This document shows positions 33,803-41,378 of a stretch of 64,000 nucleotides of DNA, piece by piece. Each line of letters begins with the position of its first letter. The first letter of the stretch is position 1. A model generated the notes under the pieces. It saw nothing but the letters and a program-made list of their open reading frames with translations. It was not told the origin of the DNA and did not search any database. The translations under genes were made by a program, and so were the position numbers. The DNA comes from Burkholderia sp. BCC0506 (GTDB taxonomy: Bacteria; Pseudomonadota; Gammaproteobacteria; Burkholderiales; Burkholderiaceae), in the NCBI RefSeq assembly GCF_902833145.1, contig NZ_CADFEN010000001.1, positions 311,994-375,993 of the forward strand, in the 5' to 3' direction.

Positions 33803-34744
33803 ATGAGAAGAACCGCCTTTCCCGCCGCCCGCATGGCCAGCTTGCTGGCCGCCTGGCTGATCGCCGGGAGCGCCGTCGCCGCGCACGCCGCATCGTTCGA
33901 CCTGAGCCCCGAGCAGCCGGCCCGGCAGCGCGGCACCGTGAACCCGGCGGTCGAGCAGGCGTTGCCGGCCGGCTTCCGGTTTGCCGAAGCGAACACGCTG
34001 ACGATCGGCATCGCGCCGAACCTGCCGCCGCTCAGCACCTATGCGACCGACGCGCGCACGGTGGTCGGCTTCGATCCCGATCTCGCGCAACTGATCGCGG
34101 ACAGCATCGGCCGCAAGCTGAAGATCGTGCCGCTCGCATGGGCCGACTGGCCGCTCGCGCTGCAGTCGGGCAAGGTCGATGCGGTGATCTCGAACGTGAC
34201 GGTGACCGAGCAGCGCAAGGAGAAGTTCGACTTCTCGACCTACCGGAAGGACCAGCTCGGCTTTTACGTGAAGACCAACAGCAAGCTCGCCGCGATCCGC
34301 GAGCCGAAGGATGTCGCCGGGCTGCGCGTCGTGACCGATTCGGGCACGAACCAGGAAAAGATCCTGCTCGAATGGAACCGGCAGAACGTCGCGCGCGGCC
34401 TCGCGCCGGTCGAGATCCAGTATTACGCGGATGCGGCCGAGCGCTGGGTTGCGCTGCAGTCGGGCCGCGTCGACACGATCTTCAGCGTGAATTCGATGCT
34501 CGCGTACCAGGCGTCGCTGCGCGGCGATGCGAAGCTGATCGGCACCGTCAGCGGCGGCTGGCCGCGCACCGCGGATATCGCGATCACGACGCGCAAGGGC
34601 AGCGGCCTCGCCGAGCCGCTGACGCTCGCGATCAATGCGCTGATCGCGAACGGCAGCTACCGGAAGGCGCTCGATCACTGGCGGCTGGAGGCCGAGGCGA
34701 TCGACCGGTCGCAGACCAATCCGCCGGGGCTGCCGCGCACGTGA
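33803..34744 (+). CDS. ABC transporter amino acid-type substrate-binding protein (orphan)
   Basis: A 313-aa periplasmic solute-binding protein of family 3. The first 30 residues are a cleavable signal peptide (basic start, then MASLLAAWLIAGSAVAAHA). The amino-acid-binding hallmarks VVGFDPDLAQLIADSIGRKL, VDAVISNVTVTEQRKEKFDF and KDVAGLRVVTDSGTNQE are present. No permease or ATPase genes are nearby, so it must borrow a transporter or act as sensor. It lies 95 bp after the oxygenase, separated by the strong hairpin. It may capture an amino acid precursor. Confidence 0.88.
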   Translation: MRRTAFPAARMASLLAAWLIAGSAVAAHAASFDLSPEQPARQRGTVNPAVEQALPAGFRFAEANTLTIGIAPNLPPLSTYATDARTVVGFDPDLAQLIADSIGRKLKIVPLAWADWPLALQSGKVDAVISNVTVTEQRKEKFDFSTYRKDQLGFYVKTNSKLAAIREPKDVAGLRVVTDSGTNQEKILLEWNRQNVARGLAPVEIQYYADAAERWVALQSGRVDTIFSVNSMLAYQASLRGDAKLIGTVSGGWPRTADIAITTRKGSGLAEPLTLAINALIANGSYRKALDHWRLEAEAIDRSQTNPPGLPRT

Positions 34745-34825
34745 GTACGGCACGCGAGATCGATCGCGTCGATGCGTTGCATGAACACGGCGGCATCGAT
34801 CTTCGGCGGGGACGGAAAGGGACGC

Positions 34826-35209
34826 TTACCGATACGTCCAGAGCCGGTGCAGCACGAACGTCGTCGGCGGGATCAGCAGCGCGATCGCGACGACGCCCAT
34901 CGCGCGCGACGCACCGAGCGCCTCGGCGGCGCGCGCAAGCAGCATCGTTTCGACGAAGCCGACGAGCGTGACCGCGAGAAAGCGCATCGCGTTGCGGGTG
35001 CGTACCGTCGACGAGAAGCTCCACAGCGTATTCGCCAGATACGAGAACGCGGTGGCGCAGAGGAATGCGACGGCATTCGCGGTTACCGGCGTCGCATCGA
35101 CCAGCGCGAACAGCGCCGCCGCGACCAGCGTGTGGATCGCGGTCGAGCCGAGCCCGGACACGCCGAAGCGCACGAGCCGCGTACGCTCGGCCTGGAGCAG
35201 CGCGATCAT
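34826..35209 (-). CDS. gtrA: GtrA-family flippase-like membrane protein
   Basis: A 127-aa four-helix inner-membrane protein of the GtrA family: LVRFGVSGLGSTAIHTLVAA in helix 1, NTLWSFSS between helices 2 and 3, and PTTFVLHRLWTYR at the C-terminus. GtrA is thought to flip undecaprenyl-phosphate-linked glucose across the inner membrane. It is last in a four-gene operon, 12 bp after the GtrB-like gene, which supports the assignment. Confidence 0.88.
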   Translation of the reverse strand: MIALLQAERTRLVRFGVSGLGSTAIHTLVAAALFALVDATPVTANAVAFLCATAFSYLANTLWSFSSTVRTRNAMRFLAVTLVGFVETMLLARAAEALGASRAMGVVAIALLIPPTTFVLHRLWTYR

Positions 35210-35221
35210 TTCGACCGGACG

Positions 35222-36265
35222 TCAGCGTGCGCCGATGCGCGCGCGGACCGGCTGCGCGCGGCGGCGGGCGGGCTGGCGGCGCGCATCGCGCGCGACCGGC
35301 AGTTCGATCACCTTGCCGTGCGCCTGGTAGCGGCGACGGATCAGGTAGACGGGCCGTTGCTTCGATTCGTCGTAGATTCGCCCTACGTATTCGCCGACGA
35401 CGCCGATCCCGATCAGCTCGATGCCGCCGATGAACAGCGTGACCGAGATCAGCGACGCGTAGCCGAGCACCGGATTGCCGAACAGCAGCGTGCGCAGGAC
35501 GATGAACGCGCCGTACAGGAACGCGAGCGCCGCGATGCCGAGGCCGATGTAGGTCCAGCTGCGCAGCGGCACGGTGCTGAAGCTGGTGATGCCTTCCAGC
35601 GCGAAATTCCACAGCTTCCAGCCGGAGAATTTCGAGTGCCCGGCGCTGCGCGGATCGCGCTGGTACTCGACGATCACGGTCTTGTAGCCGACCCACGCGA
35701 ACAGCCCCTTCATGAAGCGATGCCGCTCGGGCAGATTGCGCAGCGCATTCACGACCTTGCGGTCCATCAGCCGGAAATCGCCGACGTTCTCCGGCAGCTT
35801 CACGTCCGACAGCAGGTTGTGCACGCGATAGTAGATCGCGGCGGCCGTGCGCTTCGCGAACGAATCGCATGCGCGGTTGCTGCGTTTCGCCGCGACCACT
35901 TCCGCACCGTCGCGCCAGTGTTCGATCAGCACCGGAATCAGGCTCGGCGGGTCCTGCAGGTCGGCGTCGAGCGGGATCACCGCATCGCCGGCCGCTTCGT
36001 CGAGGCCGGCCGTCAGCGCGGCCTCCTTGCCGAAGTTGCGGGTGAGATCGATGACGCGCACGCGCGGTTCGGCAGCGCCGATCCGGACCAGGCGTTCCAG
36101 CGTGTCGTCGCGGCTGCCGTCGTTCACGCAGACGATCTCGAAGCGGATCGCGTCGATCGAGGTCAGCAACGGAATCACGACGTCGAAGAAGTGTTCGACG
36201 GCTTCGCCTTCGTTGTAGAACGGCACGACCAGCGAGACGAGCGGCGTGTAGATGGATTCCCGCAT
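35222..36265 (-). CDS. gtrB: GtrB-like family 2 glycosyltransferase
   Basis: A 347-aa polyprenyl-phosphate glycosyltransferase. The GT-A catalytic domain shows SLVVPFYNEGEAVEHFF at the start, VNDGSRDDTL, the DxD-like PLDADLQDPP, and MKGLFAWVGY. Two C-terminal membrane helices (about residues 235-305) follow, ending in GEYVGRIYDESKQRPVYLI. Such proteins load glucose onto bactoprenol phosphate on the cytoplasmic face. A basic, arginine-rich tail of about 25 residues follows the last helix. The gene is between the GT87 pair and gtrA. Confidence 0.9.
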   Translation of the reverse strand: MRESIYTPLVSLVVPFYNEGEAVEHFFDVVIPLLTSIDAIRFEIVCVNDGSRDDTLERLVRIGAAEPRVRVIDLTRNFGKEAALTAGLDEAAGDAVIPLDADLQDPPSLIPVLIEHWRDGAEVVAAKRSNRACDSFAKRTAAAIYYRVHNLLSDVKLPENVGDFRLMDRKVVNALRNLPERHRFMKGLFAWVGYKTVIVEYQRDPRSAGHSKFSGWKLWNFALEGITSFSTVPLRSWTYIGLGIAALAFLYGAFIVLRTLLFGNPVLGYASLISVTLFIGGIELIGIGVVGEYVGRIYDESKQRPVYLIRRRYQAHGKVIELPVARDARRQPARRRAQPVRARIGAR

Positions 36266-36289
36266 GATGATTCCCCTTGTGTTGTCGCT

Positions 36290-37666
36290 TTACCGGCCGG
36301 CGCCGAGCGTCGGGCGGCCGGTGCGGCGCATGCCGTGCGCCGGGCGGTGGTGCGTTCGGACCGGGTGCGCGAACCCGGTCTCGGTCGACGCGTCGCGCGC
36401 GTCGGGCATCGACGGCACGTCGCGTCGTTCCCGGGCGATCCGGCTGACGAGCAGCGCAAGCGACGCGAGCGTCACGAGCGGCATGAACTGGAACGACAGG
36501 TGCGGCACGACCGCGAGGCCCGCGAGCGGCGTGAGCCACATCAGCAACAGCCATTCGCGATCGAAGCGGCGCCAGCCGCGCGTCCACGCATAGCGTGCGT
36601 ACCACGCGATCACGATGCCGTACCACGTCAGGTCGTAGTCGTACAGATAGGGGCTGACGAGCAGGCATGCGCAGGCGAGGGTCGCGGCGCGCAACGCGTA
36701 CGAACACGCGCCGCGCCAGGCGTAGACGACGGCGATCGCGGCGCTCGCCGCCGACAGCAGCTGAAGGCCGCGCGCGACGAGTGCGGGCCAGCCGGCCATC
36801 GTCGCGAGCGCGAACGCGGTCGGCATGCGCGCGAGCTGTGCACGGCCGGCGCCCATGGTCGCATAGACGTCGGCGATCACGTGCGTGAACGCGATCCACG
36901 GGCCGACGCCGAACGCGAGCGTCGCGAGCACGGCGCTCACGGCGATCGTCGCGGCCCAGGCGGTCAGTGCGCGCCATTGACCGGCACATAGCAACGCGAG
37001 CGGGAACAGCACCGCGATCTGCGGCTTCGTCGTCAGCAGCCCGAAACAGATTCCCGCGCAGACGGGGCGGCGGTTCAGCGTGAGCAGGCCGGCGGCGGCG
37101 AGCGTCGCAGTGAAGAGACTCGTCTGCCCGACGATCAGCGTGAGGAATGCACCGGGGAACGCGAGCGCGCACAGCGACGCGGCGTCGCGCTGCACGGTCG
37201 CGCGCATCGCCGCCGCGAACAGTGCGATCGCGATGCCGAGCCACAGCACGAGCGCCAGCGTGTACGGCAGCCAGCCGAGCGGCAGCACGAACAGCAGCAT
37301 CGTCGGCGGATAGAGCCACGGTTGCGTACCGCCCGCGAGCGTCATCGTCGGTGTCGCCGACTTCTGCGCCGCGACCAGCGCGGCGTAATGCCACGCGTCG
37401 GCACCGTGCCCGTGCGCGGCGAGCCACGCGGCGCTCCAGATCGGCGAGAAATCCGGTGACAGCGGTTCCGGTGCGTGGTTCGACACGATCATGCGGACCA
37501 GGTAGATGCCGATGAACAGCAGCTCCGTCAGCAGCGCGGCGGCCGCATACAGGCGCACGCGGTCGCGATTGAGCCAGTGCGGACGGCGGCGCGGGCCCGC
37601 GATCGGCAGTTCCGGATGCACGTCGATGGCGGAATGCGCAGGGCGGGCGAACGAGGGCGCTTTCAT
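36290..37666 (-). CDS. DUF2029/GT87-family polytopic glycosyltransferase (second copy)
   Basis: A 458-aa integral membrane protein with about ten helices. It has the family's periplasmic-loop hallmark PLSPDFSPIWSAAWL (acidic residue before helix 2) and WLYPPTMLLFVLPLGWLPY, and VSPYLYDYDLTWYG later. GT87 enzymes use lipid-linked sugars on the outer face of the membrane. The tail beyond helix 10 is hydrophilic. Its ATG overlaps the previous gene's stop by 4 bp (ATGA). The paralogue upstream shares the same landmarks, so this is a tandem duplication. Confidence 0.87.
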   Translation of the reverse strand: MKAPSFARPAHSAIDVHPELPIAGPRRRPHWLNRDRVRLYAAAALLTELLFIGIYLVRMIVSNHAPEPLSPDFSPIWSAAWLAAHGHGADAWHYAALVAAQKSATPTMTLAGGTQPWLYPPTMLLFVLPLGWLPYTLALVLWLGIAIALFAAAMRATVQRDAASLCALAFPGAFLTLIVGQTSLFTATLAAAGLLTLNRRPVCAGICFGLLTTKPQIAVLFPLALLCAGQWRALTAWAATIAVSAVLATLAFGVGPWIAFTHVIADVYATMGAGRAQLARMPTAFALATMAGWPALVARGLQLLSAASAAIAVVYAWRGACSYALRAATLACACLLVSPYLYDYDLTWYGIVIAWYARYAWTRGWRRFDREWLLLMWLTPLAGLAVVPHLSFQFMPLVTLASLALLVSRIARERRDVPSMPDARDASTETGFAHPVRTHHRPAHGMRRTGRPTLGAGR

Positions 37667-38901
37667 TGCTTGCCTCGTGTCGCCAGTGCCGTGCGACGCA
37701 GCACGATCAACAGCACCGCGAGCAACACGACCGGCCCGATTTGCGGCAGCTTCATCAACCGGTTGAACATCTCGAAGACCGGCAGCAGCCACGCGATCAC
37801 GAGGATGCCCTGGTCGCCGGGCAGCCAGCCTTCGTCGAGACCGTGCGCGATCAGACAGAAGAGCGCGATGCCGAGCCAGGTGAGTTCGTAATGCCACAGA
37901 TAAGGCGTCGTCAGTAGCGTGGCGACAGCCAGCACCGCGCCGCGCAGGCGCATGTCGTGCGTGCGGCGCCACACGCTGACGGCCGCGGCGATCGCGAGCA
38001 GCGCGACCGCCGCCTGCGCGGCCAGCGCGGCCGCGACCGATGCGCCCGCGAGCCGCAGTGCGGCGAACGGCGTCGGCGACGCGAGCCAGTACGACGCGAG
38101 CATGAAATGCTGCGCGCGTACCGTCGACATCGCATGGCTCAACCCGTGCAGCGCGGCGGGGCCGGCCAGCACGACGCCGGCCGCCGCGAACAGCGTCGCG
38201 CTGATCGCCGCCGCCGCGAAGGCGCGCCACGCACGCGTCGCGATCAGCACGAACGGGAACACGACGGCGAGTTGCGGCTTGATCGCGAGCAGTCCGATCA
38301 GCACGCCCGCCACGACCGGGCGCTTGCCGAGCAGATGCAGCGCGAGCGCGGCGAGGCCGGCGGTCAGGATGCTGTTCTGGCCGAACAGCGCGGACACGCA
38401 CGCCGCCGAATACGCGGCGACGACGAGCGCCGCCGCCCGCGGCACGGGAAGATGCGCGCGCAGTCCCGACAAGCGCAAGACGGCGAACGCGTAGCATAAA
38501 AGACTGCCCGCGAAAAAGAGGAAGTAAGCGGGCAGGAAAGGCACGAGGGCAACCGGCGCGACGAACAGCAGCATCGTCGGCGGATAGAGCCAGGGAAGCG
38601 GCCGGCTTTGCAGCGACGCACCGAAGTGCGCGAACTCGGCCTGCGCGAATGACGAAGGGTCGTAGGCCGATGCGGCATGGCCTTGCAACACGAGATGCGA
38701 TGCGGTCCAGAAGACCGAGAAGTCGGTGCCGGGGCGGACGGTGGCGTTCGACGTGAAGCCGTCGGTCACGACGCCCCAGACGATCACCAGCGCAACGAAG
38801 AGCATCAGCATGATGCAGCTGTACGGAATGATCCGGTCGGCCGTCAGCCATTGAGCACAGCGTATTGCGCGATCGCGCGTTCCACGATTGGCTGTGTACA
38901 T
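37663..38901 (-). CDS. DUF2029/GT87-family polytopic glycosyltransferase (first copy)
   Basis: A 412-aa membrane protein and first gene of the operon. It has RPGTDFSVFWTASHLVLQG in the first periplasmic loop, WLYPPTMLLFVAPVALVPF, and TTPYLWHYELTWLG. It is an evident paralogue of the next gene. I chose the ATG at 38901 because 51 upstream codons read as non-conserved, low-complexity sequence; the ribosome site is weak. With GtrB and GtrA it forms a unit for sugar transfer to a periplasmic or surface acceptor; the acceptor is unknown. Confidence 0.82.
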   Translation of the reverse strand: MYTANRGTRDRAIRCAQWLTADRIIPYSCIMLMLFVALVIVWGVVTDGFTSNATVRPGTDFSVFWTASHLVLQGHAASAYDPSSFAQAEFAHFGASLQSRPLPWLYPPTMLLFVAPVALVPFLPAYFLFFAGSLLCYAFAVLRLSGLRAHLPVPRAAALVVAAYSAACVSALFGQNSILTAGLAALALHLLGKRPVVAGVLIGLLAIKPQLAVVFPFVLIATRAWRAFAAAAISATLFAAAGVVLAGPAALHGLSHAMSTVRAQHFMLASYWLASPTPFAALRLAGASVAAALAAQAAVALLAIAAAVSVWRRTHDMRLRGAVLAVATLLTTPYLWHYELTWLGIALFCLIAHGLDEGWLPGDQGILVIAWLLPVFEMFNRLMKLPQIGPVVLLAVLLIVLRRTALATRGKQ

Positions 38902-39953
38902 GATGCCCCGTCTGTCGTGTGACCGCGTGGTCTGTCGCGGCCGTTTGATGTTGTCGTGCCCCTGCGGATCGATCGCTCTGAAATGGCGTTGTCCGGTGAA
39001 TTCATTGTTGAAGAAAAAATCGCGGGATGCAAACCGCGCACGGCCGACCGACATTGAATGTGTTCAGCGATCCGGATGAAAACCGCCTTTTCTGGTATGA
39101 GAAAACGCTGCCGCCGGAATGCGTGTTTCCGGCTTGAAACATTCCGCGATTTTTACCGGCCGTGCATGCCGCCGGACCCGAGCCGCACGAGCGGCTCGCC
39201 GCGTTCGGGAAAATCCCGAGAAAATTTTTTACGCCCTTTGTGCAGCGCGACGACGGGGGTTCATGCCGACTGCGCACGCCGAAACCGCATATATCAAAGT
39301 TGAAACATTTCGGCCGGCGGGCGTTTGGCGGGCGGCCGGCCGGGGTGCCCAAACCCTTGGTGCGCCTCGATTCCGCCCGGGATGGTCCGCTCTTTGCGTA
39401 AGCGTTGGCACGGCAGTCGACGATGTGACGACCGGACGGTTCAGGCGGAAAGCAGCGGAACCGGCTCGCGAATCACCTGCGGAAAAGACAGGCCGGAGCG
39501 CGTCGGGGAACACGCCGCTCCAGTTCGGTCACCTGCGGGAACCGTCGTCGAGCGACCCGAGAGACCCGGTTGCTTCAGGGCAATAAGAAATCGGCATGGC
39601 AGTACATGGGGAATAAAAATGAAAGACCACAGCGCATCGCGGTTCGCAAGCCGCGTTAAAGACACATTGCAGCTTTGCCGGGAGTTCATCTCTCGTTCAA
39701 TCGAATTCCATGCATCGAACGGCCGTCGTGCCGTTCCGCTCGCTCGACCTGCGCGGTTCATCCGGCCGGTCGAACCGTACACGCGTCTCTCGTGCTCCGT
39801 CTCGCCGATACCCGTTCGCACGGACAGGGGCGGTCCGCCCCGTTTCCGCGACTGATCGTCGGCTTCCGATTTCCAGAGTAGTGCCGGTGGTGCCAGCCCC
39901 CGACGTCCTGACCGACGAAGGGTATTTCATAGAAGTCCGAAAGGAGAGTGCTC
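38902..39953. other. Long intergenic region before the Tad locus
   Basis: About 1.05 kb between the glycosyltransferase operon and the first pilin gene, unusually long for this window. It contains two successive hairpins ending in a T-run (39181-39230) and AT-rich tracts around 38995-39080. A 78-codon frame at 39619-39855 has a GGGGA ribosome site but an arginine-rich, non-conserved look and is not called as a gene. The Tad promoter is expected here, but a convincing one was not found. Confidence 0.5.
39181..39230 (+). terminator. Double hairpin with T-run upstream of the pilin genes
   Basis: AGCCGC-ACGA-GCGGCT (39181-39196) is followed by TCGGGA-AAA-TCCCGA (39205-39219) and then TTTTTT at 39225-39230. 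This resembles an intrinsic terminator on the plus strand, about 720 bp upstream of the first pilin. There is no annotated plus-strand gene before it, so it could end a small RNA or lie in a long leader. Confidence 0.45.
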
Positions 39954-40145
39954 ATGTCGAGAATCATCGAAAAGATCGCCTGGTTCGCCGACGATCAGGA
40001 CGGTGTGACGGCCATTGAATACGGCCTGATCGCCGCACTGATCGCGATCGGCATCGTCGCCGCGCTGACGACGGTCGGTACGGATCTGAAAACCGTCTTC
40101 AACACGGTTGCCGACGATCTGGATTCGATCGTGGCAGCCATTTGA
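39954..40145 (+). CDS. flp: Flp/Fap type IVb pilin
   Basis: A 63-aa major pilin precursor. The short basic leader ends before the Flp processing motif G-V-T-A-I-E-Y-G-L-I in DGVTAIEYGLIAALIAIGIV: the peptidase cuts after Gly, and the Glu and Tyr are the family hallmarks. A single hydrophobic helix is followed by an acidic C-terminus. AAGGAG at seven bases supports ATG 39954. It is 75 per cent identical (47 of 63 positions, counted by eye) to the next pilin. It forms the pilus filament for adhesion and aggregation. Confidence 0.93.
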   Translation: MSRIIEKIAWFADDQDGVTAIEYGLIAALIAIGIVAALTTVGTDLKTVFNTVADDLDSIVAAI

Positions 40146-40286
40146 CGATCGGTACGGCGAACGGCTCTTCCGAATTGTTCGCCGGCACCACACGGCATCA
40201 ACAACATGCCTCGACGTATCGATGCCGGATCATTCGATCCTGCCGGCACGCGAGGGCCTTGAAAGTGACTACGCAAGGAGATCATC

Positions 40287-40478
40287 ATGTCCAAGCTCAT
40301 TCAACACGTCAGCCGTTTCGTCCGCGACGAAGACGGCGTGACGGCCATCGAATACGGCTTGATCGCCGCCCTGATCGCCATCGGCATCATCGGCGCGCTG
40401 ACGACGGTCGGCAAGGACCTCAAGACCGTGTTCGCCACGATCGCCGACGACCTCGATTCGGCCGTCGCAGCCATCTGA
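40287..40478 (+). CDS. flp: Flp/Fap type IVb pilin (second)
   Basis: A 63-aa pilin precursor, paralogous to the preceding gene, with the same GVTAIEYGLIAALIAIGII processing/helix region and the conserved terminus DDLDSAVAAI. AAGGAG lies six bases upstream. The two genes are 141 bp apart, while later tad genes are tightly packed, which suits separate high-level pilin expression. The differences from Flp-1 are concentrated in the leader (residues 3-15) that is removed. Confidence 0.93.
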   Translation: MSKLIQHVSRFVRDEDGVTAIEYGLIAALIAIGIIGALTTVGKDLKTVFATIADDLDSAVAAI

Positions 40479-40559
40479 TGGAGCGTGCCGCGGACGGCTC
40501 GGCTGGTGCAGCGTTCGAGCCGTCCCCGGCGATCCGATCAACCGGAAACGGAGGCCGTC

Positions 40560-40778
40560 ATGCAAGCCATCACGCGTGTCGCACGGCGCTGGATCGCCGA
40601 CGAACGAGGTGTGACGTCGATCGAATATGCATTGCTCGCGTCGATGTTCGCGATCGCGGTACTGGGCAGCGTCGTCACGCTGAAGGACTCGCTCGGCGAC
40701 ACGTACGAGATGATCGCCGCGGCCGTGACGACCGCCGTGACCACCGCCGTGATCACGGCGTTGTCCATGGCTTCCTGA
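40560..40778 (+). CDS. Divergent Flp-like pilin (third)
   Basis: A 72-aa pilin-like protein. It keeps the processing and hydrophobic-helix pattern in RGVTSIEYALLASMFAIAVL, with the Glu-Tyr pair, but has a different C-terminus, AVTTAVTTAVITALSMAS, rich in short valine/threonine repeats. It may be a minor pilin or an inactive pseudopilin. GGAGG lies five bases upstream of ATG 40560. It lies directly before cpaA, 28 bp away. Confidence 0.8.
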   Translation: MQAITRVARRWIADERGVTSIEYALLASMFAIAVLGSVVTLKDSLGDTYEMIAAAVTTAVTTAVITALSMAS

Positions 40779-40806
40779 TCCACCGATTCGATCCGCGAGG
40801 TTCGCC

Positions 40807-41346
40807 ATGCTTCCCGTTGCGCCGCCTTACCCGGTTCCGTTGTGCGTGACGCTGCTCGCGGTCGCCGCGGCCAGCACCGACATCGCGACCCGTCGCATTC
40901 CGAACCGTCTCGTCCTGCTCGGCCTGGCCGGCGCGCTGGTTGCCCAGTGCCTGTTGCACGGCGTGCCGGCGGGCGTGCTCGGGTGGCTCGGCGGGGCCGC
41001 GACCGGCTTCGGCCTGCTGCTGCCGTTCTACCTGTTGCGCGGGATGGCGGCGGGCGACGTGAAGCTGATGCTCGCGATCGGCGCATGGGTCGGTGCGGAA
41101 ATGACGTTTTACATCGTGCTGGCCACTTTTCTGGCCGGCGGAGTCGGCGCCATCGCCTACGCGCTGCTGCGCGGGCGGATGCGCCAGATGTGGGCGAACG
41201 TGCGCACGCTGATCGTGCGGCGCTCGCAAGCGGCGCGCGCCGAGGCCGACGACGGCCCTGTCGAGATCGCATCGGTCGGCACGCTGCCGTACGGCGTCGC
41301 GATCGCGGCCGGCACGCTGGGCATGCTGTTCGCGTCGTGCGCATAG
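40807..41346 (+). CDS. cpaA: Tad prepilin peptidase CpaA/TadV
   Basis: A 179-aa aspartyl prepilin peptidase of the short (CpaA/TadV) type without the N-methylase domain. The two catalytic aspartates are visible: in STDIATRRIPN (near residue 24) and in the GDVKL motif near residue 80. Several helices surround them. It cleaves the leaders of the Flp pilins in the inner membrane. Confidence 0.92.
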   Translation: MLPVAPPYPVPLCVTLLAVAAASTDIATRRIPNRLVLLGLAGALVAQCLLHGVPAGVLGWLGGAATGFGLLLPFYLLRGMAAGDVKLMLAIGAWVGAEMTFYIVLATFLAGGVGAIAYALLRGRMRQMWANVRTLIVRRSQAARAEADDGPVEIASVGTLPYGVAIAAGTLGMLFASCA

Positions 41347-41378
41347 CGCGGCGGGTCCGCAACGAGGACGCAACGATC

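Noticed and set aside
39383-39397. A GG-N10-GC arrangement resembling a sigma-54 promoter before the Tad locus
   Set aside because: Only the minimal spacing matches; the -24 element is TGGTCCG rather than TGGCACG, it is more than 550 bp from the first pilin, and no activator site was seen.
39619-39855. A 78-codon frame with a GGGGA ribosome site upstream of the pilin genes
   Set aside because: Arginine-rich, non-conserved-looking sequence; could be real but cannot be supported from sequence alone.
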